From the NCBI RefSeq assembly GCF_031582905.1, contig NZ_CP133990.1, positions 3,472,001 to 3,536,000 of the forward strand: a stretch of 64,000 nucleotides of DNA. Reading direction: 5' to 3'. The notes beneath the pieces are model-generated. The model did no database searches. It was not told the origin of the DNA and was given only the letters and a program-made list of their open reading frames with translations. A program made the position numbers and the translations under genes. Shown here piece after piece: positions 33,682-43,882 of this stretch. Numbering within the stretch: position 1 is the stretch's first letter; the number at the start of each line of letters is the position of its first letter. Source of the stretch: Pengzhenrongella sp031582905 (lineage in GTDB: Bacteria > Actinomycetota > Actinomycetes > Actinomycetales > Cellulomonadaceae).

Positions 33682-36338
33682 GTGAGCGAGGCGTCCCACC
33701 GCTCCGCGGAGCTGCTCGACGTGCTCGTCGCGCACGGCCGGCGCACCGACCGGCTGACCCACGTGCACCACCTCCCCGAACGCACCGGCGTGCAGGCCGA
33801 CTGGCCCGGGTGGGCCGACCCCGACCTCGTGGCCGGCTACCGGGCCCTGGGGGTCCGGCGGCCGTGGGAGCACCAGGTGGAGGCCGCCGAGGCCGCGTGG
33901 TCCGGGCGTCACACGGTCGTGGCGACGTCGACCGGCTCGGGCAAGTCGCTGGCGTTCTGGCTCCCGTCGCTCACGTCGGTGCGGGCCGACGTCGCCGCGA
34001 CGACGCTCGAGCCCGGGCGCATCGAGTCGGCGCGCCGGCGCGGGTCGGTGCTGTACCTGTCGCCCACCAAGGCGCTGGCGGCGGACCAGCTCGCCGGGCT
34101 CGAGCGGCTGCTCGCGGCCGGCCGGGCCCGTGACGTGCGGGTCGCCACCTGCGACGGCGACACCCCGGTCGAGGAGCGTCGCTGGGTGCAGGACCACGCC
34201 GACGTCGTCCTGACGAACCCCGACTTCCTGCACTTCGCCCTCCTGCCGCACCACCGGCGGTGGGTGCGGCTGCTCACGTCGCTGCGCTACGTGGTCGTCG
34301 ACGAGTGCCACGCGTTCCGTGGCGTCTTCGGTGCCCACGTGGCGGCCGTGCTCCGCCGCCTGCGGCGGCTCGCGGCCCACCTCGGGGACCCGGCGGGGCC
34401 GACGTTCCTCATGGCGTCGGCCACGACGGCCGACCCCGCCCTGAGCGCGGCGCGGCTGCTGGGGGTCGACGCCGACGACGTGGTGGCGGTGACCCGCGAC
34501 TCCTCGCCGGCCGGACGCAAGACCTTCGCGCTGTGGCAGCCGCCCGAGGTGCCCGGCCACGCCGTCGTGGAGGCCAAGGGCACGTCCGTCCGCGCGTCCG
34601 CGGCGCCCGTGGAGGACCCGTGGGCCACGGCCGTCCCCACCGGGGCACCGGCGTCCGCGGCTCCCACCGCCACGGTGGCCCCGGCCCTCGAGGCAGCTCC
34701 GGCCGTCGACGTCGCGGCGCCGGGGGCGGGGACCGTGGCGTCAGCGGCCGACGATACGGACGATCGTGCGGTCCCGCGGGACGCCCGGGGGTCCGGGCTC
34801 GACGACGGCCGGCTGGAGGGCAGCGGCTCCGGGGTGGTCGAGGACGACCCCGCGCGGCCCCGCCGGTCGGCGACCGCCGAGATCGCCGACCTCCTCGCCG
34901 ACCTCACGGTGGCCGGGGCGCGCACGCTCGCGTTCACCCGCTCGCGCCGTGCCGCGGAGTCCGTCGCCGCGGTGACCCAGCAGCACCTGCTCGCCGTCGA
35001 CCCGGCGCTGGTCACCCAGGTCGCCGCCTACCGCGGGGGGTACCTGCCGGAGGAGCGCCGCGCGCTGGAGTCCTCGATCCGCGACGGCCGCCTGCGCGCG
35101 CTCGCCACCACGAACGCCCTCGAGCTCGGGGTGGACATCTCCGGCCTCGACGTCGTGCTCATCGCGGGCTGGCCGGGCACCCGCGTGTCCCTGTGGCAGC
35201 AGGCCGGCCGCGCGGGGCGCGCCGGGAGCGAGGGGCTGGTCGCCCTGGTCGCCCGTGAGGACCCGCTCGACACGTACCTGGTGCACCATCCCGAGGCCAT
35301 CTTCGAGGCCGGGGTCGAGGCCACCGTCTTCGACCCGACCAACCCGTACGTCCTGGCGCCCCACCTGTGCGCGGCGGCGGCCGAGCTGCCGCTGCGCAGC
35401 GAGGACTGCGACCTGTTCGGGCCCGGCACGCGCGAGCTCCTCGACGTCCTCGTCGAGCGCGGGGCGCTGCGCCGGCGTGCGTCCGGCTGGTACTGGACGC
35501 ACGCCGACAGCGCCGCGCGCCTCACCGACCTGCGCGGTACCGGGGGCGACCCCGTCCGCGTCGTCGAGGAGTCGACGGGACGGATGCTCGGCACGGTCGA
35601 CGCGTCGTCCGCCGATGCGACGCTCCACCCCGGCGCGGTGTACGTGCACCAGGGCGCGACCTTCGTCGTGTCGGAGCTGCACCTGGCGGACGGCGTCGCG
35701 CTCGTCGGCCGGCGCTCGGTGGACTTCGGCACGTGGGCGCGGTGGCAGACCTCCATCGACATCCGCGCGGTCCGGGAGCACCGGCAGTGGGGCCCGGTGA
35801 CGTGGGGCTTCGGCCCGGTCGACGTCACCACGCAGGTCGTCAGCTTCCAGCGCAAGCGCATCCCGGACATGCAGGTCCTCGGCTCCGAGCCGCTCGACCT
35901 GCCGGCGCAGACGCTGTCGACCACGGGCGTGTGGTGGACGGCGCCCGCGTCGGTCCTCGAGGGGCGGGGCTCGATGCCGACCTCGCGCCCGGGGCGCTGC
36001 ACGCCGCCGAGCACGCCTCCATCGGCCTGCTGCCTCTGCTCGCGACGTGCGACCGCTGGGACCTCGGTGGAGTGTCGACCGCGATGCACGTCGACACCGA
36101 GCAGGCGACCGTGTTCGTGTACGACGCCTACCCGGGCGGCGCAGGCTTCGCCGAGCGCGGCTTCCACCTGGGGTCCCAGTGGCTGCGCGCGACGCGGGAG
36201 GCGATCGCGACCTGCCGCTGCTCGGACGGGTGCCCGGCGTGCGTCCAGTCCCCCAAGTGCGGGAACGGCAACAACCCGCTGGAGAAGCACGGCGCGCTCC
36301 GTCTGCTCGACGCGGTGCTCGCGCACGCGCCGGCCTGA
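33682..36338 (+). CDS. MrfA/YprA-like DEAD/DEAH-box helicase with DUF1998, one frame break
   Basis: This superfamily 2 helicase has Walker A TSTGSGKSLAFWLPS, motif II VVDECHAF, motif III MASATT, and motif VI LWQQAGRAGRAGS. The two RecA lobes are separated by an Ala/Pro-rich insert of about 100 residues (roughly 295-395). The C-terminal DUF1998 part lies in another frame after a break near the GGGG runs 35961-35969. It ends with the four-Cys cluster CRCSDGCPACVQSPKCGNG. This matches MrfA, which repairs mitomycin-type damage in Bacillus. The GTG start reads VSEASHRSAELLD. Confidence 0.9.
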
Positions 36339-36371
36339 CAGCCCGGGGAGGCACGGTCACCCTCCGACCGG

Positions 36372-36749
36372 TCACCCTCCGGCGGACACCGGTGGAGGGC
36401 GCGCGTCCGCCGGTCCGGCCCGGGCGCTCGCGGACGCCGTCCCCACCACCCCGGCGCTCCGGGTGGTCGTCACGTCCACCACGCCGTCGGGCCGCGTCCG
36501 GCAGCCGGTGAGGCGGACCCCGTTCCGGGTCGCGACCTCACGCGCCACCGCGCAGGCGCTGCCCGCCCCGCCGCCCGGGTGGGCGAGACGTGCCGCGGCG
36601 GCCAGCGCAGCCAGGTCCGCCGCGGACTGCGCGGTCGCGCGCCCACGCTCGGCTCCCACGAGCAGCGCGACGCCGCTCAGCAGGACGAGCGCGACCGCGA
36701 CCACCGCGACGACCAGGACCGTGCCGGCGCCGCGGTCGCGGGCACTCAT
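36372..36749 (-). CDS. Tad-pilus-associated TadE/TadG-like protein (Rv3654c type)
   Basis: The 125-residue protein has one N-terminal membrane segment, GAGTVLVVAVVAVALVLLSG, followed by RGRATAQSAADLAALAAAAR and a Cys pair (CAVAREVA, TGCRTRP). This is the pattern of the last gene in actinobacterial Flp pilus loci. ATG 36749 starts 27 bases after the TadE stop. It converges with the helicase gene 33 bases away. Confidence 0.82.
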   Translation of the reverse strand: MSARDRGAGTVLVVAVVAVALVLLSGVALLVGAERGRATAQSAADLAALAAAARLAHPGGGAGSACAVAREVATRNGVRLTGCRTRPDGVVDVTTTRSAGVVGTASASARAGPADARPPPVSAGG

Positions 36750-36775
36750 GGCGCACCCGGGCCCGCCACCCGTCC

Positions 36776-37336
36776 TCACGGCTCGACCCGGGCGGTGGCA
36801 CTGGCCTGCGCGGTGAGGTCGCCCACCCCGAGCGGTCCGCTCGCGAGCGATCGCCGGACGGTCACCGTGACCCAGACCCCGTCGTGGTCCACCCGCACGC
36901 TCGCCCCCGGCCCGGCGAGCCGGTCGGCGATCGCGGTGACGACGCCGGTGGGCTCCCCCAGGGCGGCCGCACGGGCACCGGCACGTGCCGCGTCGGCGCA
37001 GCGCAGCTGGGACGTCGCGGCCGTCGCGAGCAGGAGGACGACCACGAGCACCCCGACCACGGCGGGCAGCGCGAGCGCGAGCTCCGCCGTCACCGTGCCC
37101 CGGTCGGAGCGGTCGGTGCGGCCGGTGCGGCTGGTGCGGCTGGTGCGGTCGACCCCGTCGGCACGGTCGACACCTGCGCGGGCCGGGGCACCGATGCCCG
37201 GGCCCCGGGTGGGCCCCGGGCTCGGAGCGGCCCTCGGGCTCGGAGCGAGTCCCGGGCTCGGGCTCGCCGTGGGCCCCGACCTCGGGCTCCGTGTGGGCCC
37301 CTGGCTCGGGATGACCGCCGCTCCGCCGCCGGTCAT
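36776..37336 (-). CDS. tadE: TadE-family pseudopilin-like protein
   Basis: The core is DRGTVTAELALALPAVVGV, the TadE start with the Glu typical of pseudopilin-like sequences, leading into one membrane segment and LRCADAARAGARAAALGEP. About 75 residues before the core are low-complexity Ser/Pro/Gly with repeated SRTSRTGRT-like blocks, so the true start may be further in. The ATG overlaps the pilin gene stop as ATGA. It is the minor pilin or assembly component of the Tad system. Confidence 0.85.
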   Translation of the reverse strand: MTGGGAAVIPSQGPTRSPRSGPTASPSPGLAPSPRAAPSPGPTRGPGIGAPARAGVDRADGVDRTSRTSRTGRTDRSDRGTVTAELALALPAVVGVLVVVLLLATAATSQLRCADAARAGARAAALGEPTGVVTAIADRLAGPGASVRVDHDGVWVTVTVRRSLASGPLGVGDLTAQASATARVEP

Positions 37337-37780
37337 ACCGCGAGCGCCGAGCGGATGATGCCCAGCAGCAGCTCACGGACCTCGCCGCTGCGCAGGATGA
37401 CGATGAGCAGCCCCGCGAAGCCGGCGGCGGCGACCGTCGCGATCGCGTACTCCGCGGTCGCCATCCCCGCCTCCGGGTCGAGTGCCGTGGGCTCGGGTCC
37501 GGCCGCGCCGGAGGGGCGCTCCACCGCCGCACCGTCGGCCATCGGCGGCTGCGCGACGCCGTCGGCGTCCCGGTGCCGCACCGCGTCGCCGTCGATCACC
37601 GGGGTGCACGTCCCCGTCGGCGGGCTGCGCGGGCGTGGCGAGGGCCGCGACGGCGGGGAGACCGGCCGGCGACGCCGCGCCGCCGGCGATGACCGACCAG
37701 CGGAGTACGACGCCGGCCGGCGAGGCCGGACGGGCGGTCGTCCGTGCGGTGAGCGCCCGGCGGGTCAGGGTGAGGGACAT
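37333..37780 (-). CDS. DUF4244 Flp-pilin-like protein, N-terminal frame uncertain
   Basis: The pilin-like core AGMATAEYAIATVAAAGFAG, then LLIVILRSGEVRELLLGIIR, is unmistakable DUF4244, the probable Flp pilin of actinobacteria with the processing-site-like AEYAIAT. A strong start exists at ATG 37780 with AAGGAG upstream (MSLTLTRRALTARTTARPAS), but that frame differs from the core by two bases. Either two bases are missing in a C or G run between 37600 and 37700, or the gene starts at GTG 37599 and the upstream peptide is separate. Confidence 0.78.
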
Positions 37781-37899
37781 GTCGTGCTCCTTGTCGTGAA
37801 GGGATCGGAGCACCCACGCTGCCGACCACCGCGAGCCCCCGACGCCTCGCGTCCCGGCGCCGGTGGACGACGCTGCGCACGCTCCGGCCTGAGGACGGG

Positions 37900-38466
37900 T
37901 CACCGCGCGAGCTGCGCCCCGACCGACACCATGACCGGCACCAGACCGAGGAGGACGAACGCCGGCAGGAAGCACAGCCCCAGCGGCAGGACGAGCCGGA
38001 CGCCGAGGCGCCCGGCCGCCTCGCGGACCTGCGCACGGCGCTCACGCACGAGCTGCTCGGCGCCCGCCCGCAGGGCCGGCCCGGGGGCCGCCCCCGTCGC
38101 CCAGGTCGAGGCGAGGGCCTGGGCGACAGGGGCCAGCCGCGCCGGCGCGCCGGCCCACGCGGCCGGCCATCCCGACCCCATGACGAGCGCGGCGGACGCC
38201 CGGACGAGCGCTGCACCGTCGGGCCCACCCATCGCTCGGCCGACGGCCGCCAGGGCCCGGGGCAGACCGGCGCCCGAGGCGATCGCCGCGTCCAGCAGAC
38301 CCAGGACGACGACGACGTCGACCGGGCCGACGTCGTCCGCCGCGCGTCCCGCTCCCACGACCGGCTCGCGGGACACCGCAGGCAGCCGCCGGGCAGGCCG
38401 GGTGCACCACCACGGCGCCCCGGCCCCGACGGCGAGCACCGACGCCAGCACCAGCAGGACGCTCAC
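37900..38466 (-). CDS. tadC: TadC-like type II secretion F-domain protein
   Basis: The 188-residue membrane protein has an N-terminal hydrophobic segment (VSVLLVLASVLAVGAGA), a cytoplasmic T2SSF region (DVVVVLGLLDAAIASGAGLP, RALAAVGRAMGG), and two C-terminal membrane helices around VRLVLPLGLCFLPAFVLLG. It forms the inner-membrane platform with TadB. The GTG start overlaps the TadB stop by GTGA. Confidence 0.85.
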   Translation of the reverse strand: MSVLLVLASVLAVGAGAPWWCTRPARRLPAVSREPVVGAGRAADDVGPVDVVVVLGLLDAAIASGAGLPRALAAVGRAMGGPDGAALVRASAALVMGSGWPAAWAGAPARLAPVAQALASTWATGAAPGPALRAGAEQLVRERRAQVREAAGRLGVRLVLPLGLCFLPAFVLLGLVPVMVSVGAQLAR

Positions 38467-39176
38467 GAGGCGCGGCCCGCGGACGCGGCACTGCGGGCGA
38501 GGCGAGCCGTCCACACCCGGCCCGCGAGCAGCAGTCCCCCGCCGCACGCCAGCGCCACGGACCCCAGCGCGCCGTCGAGCAGCACCGCGAGCGGGTCGGC
38601 ACCGATCGCCGTGCCGAGCAGGACCCCGAGGACGGGCAGCCCGGTCAGCACGCGCGCGGTGGCCTGCGGACCGGCGAGCGCCGCACGCCGGTCCCCGTCG
38701 GCCTCCGCCTGCGCCGCGAGCGTGGCCGCGACGCCGTCGAGCAGGGGCGCGAGGGGCGCGCCGAGCTCGGCGGCGAGGCGGCCGGCGACGACCACGACGG
38801 CCGCCCCGTCGCGCTCGCCGGGCAGCCGCGCGAGGTCGGTGACCGTGGGCCCACCGGGCGGGACCGGGCGGCCCAGGGCCTGCTCCCACGCCGTGAGCGG
38901 GTCGGCCCCCGACCGCAGCCGCGCGGCGACGTCCGTGACGAGCAGGGCGAGGTCGGGGCCCGTCAGCGAGCCCTGCGCCGCGAGATGCCTGCGGCGGAGC
39001 ACCCGGAGCAGCGGACCCCACGGACCGGCCGGCACCCCGCGGGGCACCGAGCCGGTGCCTGCGCCGGCGTCCGCGTCGGGGCCCGGCCGGACGGCGATCC
39101 GCGCCGGTGACCGACCGCCCGGACCGCGTGCCGTGAGCACCGCTGCCGCGACGAGCACACCGACCAGCCAGCTCAT
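38463..39176 (-). CDS. tadB: TadB-like type II secretion F-domain protein
   Basis: The 237-residue protein begins with a membrane segment (MSWLVGVLVAAAVLTARG). The T2SSF region includes LALLVTDVAARLRSGADPLT and GAPLAPLLDGVAATLAAQAE, and two C-terminal membrane helices follow. It is the platform partner of TadC and contacts the ATPase. ATG 39176 overlaps the tadA stop as ATGA, and its own stop overlaps tadC. Confidence 0.86.
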   Translation of the reverse strand: MSWLVGVLVAAAVLTARGPGGRSPARIAVRPGPDADAGAGTGSVPRGVPAGPWGPLLRVLRRRHLAAQGSLTGPDLALLVTDVAARLRSGADPLTAWEQALGRPVPPGGPTVTDLARLPGERDGAAVVVVAGRLAAELGAPLAPLLDGVAATLAAQAEADGDRRAALAGPQATARVLTGLPVLGVLLGTAIGADPLAVLLDGALGSVALACGGGLLLAGRVWTARLARSAASAGRAS

Positions 39177-40472
39177 CCCCCGCCACCCCCGCCCGTGAGG
39201 CGGCGCTCCAGGGCCGGCCACCCAGGCCCGGGCACCACGCCCTCGGCACCCCCGCCCTCGGCATCCTCACCCTCGGCATCCCTGTCGCCGTCGCCCGGTG
39301 ACCGGCGCAACGCGGTGACGACCTCCACCTGCCCGCTCGGGGCGCGCTGCACGACCCCGATCTCGGCGAGGACGCGCCGGGTGTCGGACCGACGCAGGTG
39401 GACGACCGCGTCGACCGCGCTCGTGGCCTGCGCCGCGACCGCGTCGCGGTCCATGCCGGCCAGCGCCGCCAGCGCCTCCAACCGGGCCGGGACGTCTGCC
39501 GCGGTGTTGGCGTGCAGCGTGGCCCAGCCCCTTCGTGGCCCGTGTTCAGGGCCGTGAGGACCTCGCGGACCTCTGCGCCACGGCACTCACCGAGCACGAT
39601 CCGGTCCGGGCGCATGCGCAGCGCCTGCCGGACGAGGTCGGCGAGCCCGACCGCGCCGGACCCCTCGACGTTGGGCCGCCGGGTGAGCAGCCGCACGACG
39701 TGCGGGTGGTCGGGGACGAGCTCGCCGGCCTCCTCGATGCACACGATGCGCTCATCCCGCGGCACCAGGGAGAGCAGCGCGGACAGCAGCGTCGTCTTCC
39801 CCGTGCCCGTGGCCCCGGAGACCAGCACGTTCGCGCGCGCCGCGACGAGCCCCCGCAGCACCGGCGCGAACCCGGGCGCGATGCCGCCGGTGGTGACCAG
39901 CTCGTCGACCGTGAACGCACGCGGGCGCAGCACCCGCAGCGACAGCAGCGTGCACGCCCCGCCGACCGGGGGCAGGACCGCGTGCAGGCGGGTCCCGTCC
40001 GGCAACCGGGCGTCCACGAGCGGTGAGGCGTCGTCGAGCCGCTGCCCTCCGGACGCCGCCAGCCGGACGGCGAGCGCCCGCACCGCCTCCGGCGACCCGA
40101 GGTCGACGGGGGCCCGCTCGAGGCGACCGGCCCGCTCCACCCACACCTCGTCCGGGGCGTTGACCAGCACGTCGGTCACCGCGGGCGCGTCCAGCAGCGC
40201 CTGCAGCGGGCCGGCACCGAGCATCTCGGCCCGCACCGCGACCACCAGCGTCGCCAGCGCCCGGCTGCCGAGCACCGCACCGCACTCGCGCACCACGGCG
40301 CGCACGTGGTCGGCGGAGGGCACTGCGCCGTCGCGCACGAGCCGGGCCCGGACCTCGTGCAGCAGGTCCGGACTCACCGGCGGGTCCGCCCCGGGACCGG
40401 GGGCCACCCGGGGCGTTCGGGCTCGACCGCATCCGGGACGGGCAGCCCGGGCGCGACCCGTGCGCCGGTCAC
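39173..40472 (-). CDS. tadA: TadA/CpaF-type pilus assembly ATPase, two probable frame breaks
   Basis: This hexameric secretion ATPase powers Tad pilus assembly. Walker A is GATGTGKTTLLSALLSL, the Asp box region CIEEAGELVPDHPHVVRL, and Walker B RPDRIVLGECRGAE. A break at CCCC 39528-39531 precedes the His box GGWATLHANTAADVPARLEA. A second break at GGGGG 40399-40403 would join a start at GTG 40472 (VTGARVAPGLPVPDAVEPE), which overlaps the upstream gene by GTGA, to the body beginning near VSPDLLHEVRARLVRDG. Otherwise it starts at GTG 40407. Confidence 0.9.
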
Positions 40473-41254
40473 GACAGGCCCTCCGCGAGCCCCGCGACCG
40501 CGCGCGCGAACCGGCCCCGCCGGGGCGTCGGGCCCAGCCCGCGCTCGACGAGCGCTGCGAGGTGCCGGTCGTCCCCGACGGTGGCCGCCACCGGGACGTC
40601 GACGACGTGCGCCATCTCGAGCGCGGTCAGGCCGCCCGGTCCCGGTCCGCGCACCACGAGGCGGACGTCGGGGACGGTCGGGAGCAGGGCCTGCCGCAGC
40701 GCGACCACCCCGGCGACCGACCGGACGTCCCGCGGCGCCACGACGAGCACCACGGTGCAGCCCGCGACGGCCGGCCCCCGGTCGAGCACCTCCCGGCGGC
40801 CGAGGTCGATCACGACCGTGCGGTGGCACGACACCAGGGCGGCCAGCACGTCGGCGACCACCTCCGGCGGCGCCGGCCCCGGCCGCCACCGGTCCCCGCT
40901 GAGCACCGGAACGCCGCCCCACACCGGCAGCAGGGCGGCGAGCTCCTCCCCGGGGACGTCACCGCGCGCGTCGGACAGGTCGGCCCACCGGACGCCGTCG
41001 ACCGCCTCGATGCCCAGGTGGACGTCCAGCCCGGCACCCGACGCGTCCAGGTCGACCAGCACGACCGGCGCGCGCTCGTCGTCCGGGGTGGCGACCGGCC
41101 GGCGTCGGCCACCACCCCCGCGCCCGGCACGCCGCCCGCGCTCGCGGGGGTCGGCCGCGGTGCGCCACGCCTGCGCAAGCCCCGCGGCGAGGGTCGTCGC
41201 CCCGGCCCCGCCGCGCGCTCCCACCACACCGACGACGGTCCCCGCCTGCTCCAC
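40469..41254 (-). CDS. CpaE/Ssd-like P-loop ATPase of the Tad locus
   Basis: This is the MinD/ParA-like protein that heads actinobacterial Tad loci (septum-site-determining Rv3660c type). The deviant Walker A is VGVVGARGGAGATTLAAGLA. PVVLVDLDASGAGLDVHLGI is Walker A' and the switch region, and VVIDLGRREVLDRGP is Walker B. It ends GPTPRRGRFARAVAGLAEGL. It probably positions the pilus machine. The GTG start at 41254 reads VEQAGTVVGVVG, and the stop overlaps the tadA start. About 200 bases separate it from the divergent malic enzyme gene. Confidence 0.85.
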   Translation of the reverse strand: MEQAGTVVGVVGARGGAGATTLAAGLAQAWRTAADPRERGRRAGRGGGGRRRPVATPDDERAPVVLVDLDASGAGLDVHLGIEAVDGVRWADLSDARGDVPGEELAALLPVWGGVPVLSGDRWRPGPAPPEVVADVLAALVSCHRTVVIDLGRREVLDRGPAVAGCTVVLVVAPRDVRSVAGVVALRQALLPTVPDVRLVVRGPGPGGLTALEMAHVVDVPVAATVGDDRHLAALVERGLGPTPRRGRFARAVAGLAEGLS

Positions 41255-41456
41255 GTCCGCGCCCCCTCGTCGTCGTCGCCCGGTGGTCGGCCGCTCACCC
41301 ACGGAGCGGTGGCCCGACCCGACGGTGCCCGCCCGGATTCCGGACCGGGCGCCGCGTCGGCGCGCACGGTGCACGACGACGCGTCCCCAGCGGCCGGGGT
41401 CGGGGCGCGCGGCTCGCCTCCGGCCGCCACCGGGCCCCGAGGGGCAAGATGGCCCC

Positions 41457-42847
<1,391 letters not shown>

Positions 42848-42975
42848 GCGCGGACGCGGACGCCGACGCCCGCCGGTCCGGGACCCGCCGGGCGGCGCAC
42901 CCCCGTCGCCCTAGCGTGGGCGGAGTACCGGGCCGGCCCCTGCCGCCGGCCACCGCCGGCCGCACAGGAGCACCG

Positions 42976-43668
42976 ATGAGCAGCACCGATCCCCGCCGTC
43001 CGGACGGCACGACCCCCGGTGTCCCGCCGGGCGCGTCCGGCGGCACGTCCCGTCCCGCCGGCAGCACGTCCGCCGGCACGTCCCGTCCCGCCGGCAGCAC
43101 GTCCGCCGGACCCGCCGGGACCGGGCCGGCGGACACCCCGCGGGCCACGACCCCCGCCGCCCCCGAGCCGGCGGGGCCACGCACCACCGGGCCCGGCGGC
43201 CACGTCGTCGGCGTGCTCATCGGCATCGTGCTGACCGCGGTCGCCCTGGTGCTGCTCGCGCTGGGGATGTCGCGCATCCTCTCGGCCGGGGCGGGCGAGG
43301 ACGCCGTGAGCCCCGACGCCCTCGGCATGGTGCTCGTGACCCTCGGCGCGCTGGTCGCCGGCGGCGTCGCGCTGCTCGCCGTGCGCACGAGCACGATCCC
43401 GTTCGCCGGCGGGCTGCTGGCGCTCGTCGTCGGCGCCGCCTACCTGTTCGCCCCGGTGGACACCCACCGCGAGACGGTGCGGCTGCTCGCGACGCAGCAG
43501 AACCGCGAGGGCGTCCTCACCATCATCACGATCGCCACCACCGGCATGATCTTCACCCTCGGCGTGGTGCTGCTGGCCGCGGGGTTCGCGGCGTCGCTGG
43601 TCCGGCGGCGGGGCATCGCGGTGGGGGCGTTCCGCGAGCGCACCCGGACCTCCACCGGGCGCCGATGA
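42976..43668 (+). CDS. Membrane protein of unknown function with repetitive N-terminal tail
   Basis: The 230-residue protein begins with about 75 residues of Gly/Thr/Ser/Pro/Ala low complexity, including a doubled GTSRPAGSTSA unit. Four membrane segments follow: VVGVLIGIVLTAVALVLLAL, MVLVTLGALVAGGVALLAV, FAGGLLALVVGAAYLFAPV and IFTLGVVLLAAGFAASLV. No named family is recognised. ATG 42976 has AGGAG five bases upstream. It follows the malic enzyme gene by 128 bases and precedes acs. Confidence 0.75.
   Translation: MSSTDPRRPDGTTPGVPPGASGGTSRPAGSTSAGTSRPAGSTSAGPAGTGPADTPRATTPAAPEPAGPRTTGPGGHVVGVLIGIVLTAVALVLLALGMSRILSAGAGEDAVSPDALGMVLVTLGALVAGGVALLAVRTSTIPFAGGLLALVVGAAYLFAPVDTHRETVRLLATQQNREGVLTIITIATTGMIFTLGVVLLAAGFAASLVRRRGIAVGAFRERTRTSTGRR
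43042..43107. repeat. 33-bp tandem duplication, in frame
   Basis: Two identical 33-base copies (43042-43074 and 43075-43107) encode GTSRPAGSTSA twice in the disordered tail of the membrane protein. Confidence 0.9.
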
Positions 43669-43701
43669 CCGCACCGTCCCCGGCTCCGCCAGGGCTGACT
43701 C

Positions 43702-43756
43702 ACGGCACCGGCACGGCACCGGCACGGCACCGGCAGGGCACCGCCACGGCACCGAC
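43702..43756. repeat. 11-bp tandem repeat, five copies, upstream of acs
   Basis: The unit ACGGCACCGGC is repeated at 43702, 43713, 43724, 43735 (diverged) and 43746 (diverged). The array ends about 55 bases before a TAGAGT -10-like hexamer at 43811-43816 and 127 bases before the acs start. The 11-base period is close to one helical turn. Confidence 0.85.
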
Positions 43757-43882
43757 CGGAGCACCGGCGCGCGGGGCGCGACAACGCGCCACCGCCCGTC
43801 GGCGTCGGACTAGAGTGCGGCGGCAGCAGGACCGACAGAGCAGTCACCCATGCGCGCAGCCGAGCTGCGGACCGGAGGAGTT

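Noticed and set aside
39398..41456. Long plus-strand frame leading into the malic enzyme
   Set aside because: The part before 41457 is opposite the tad genes and lacks any motif. The malic enzyme starts with the ACT domain at 41457.
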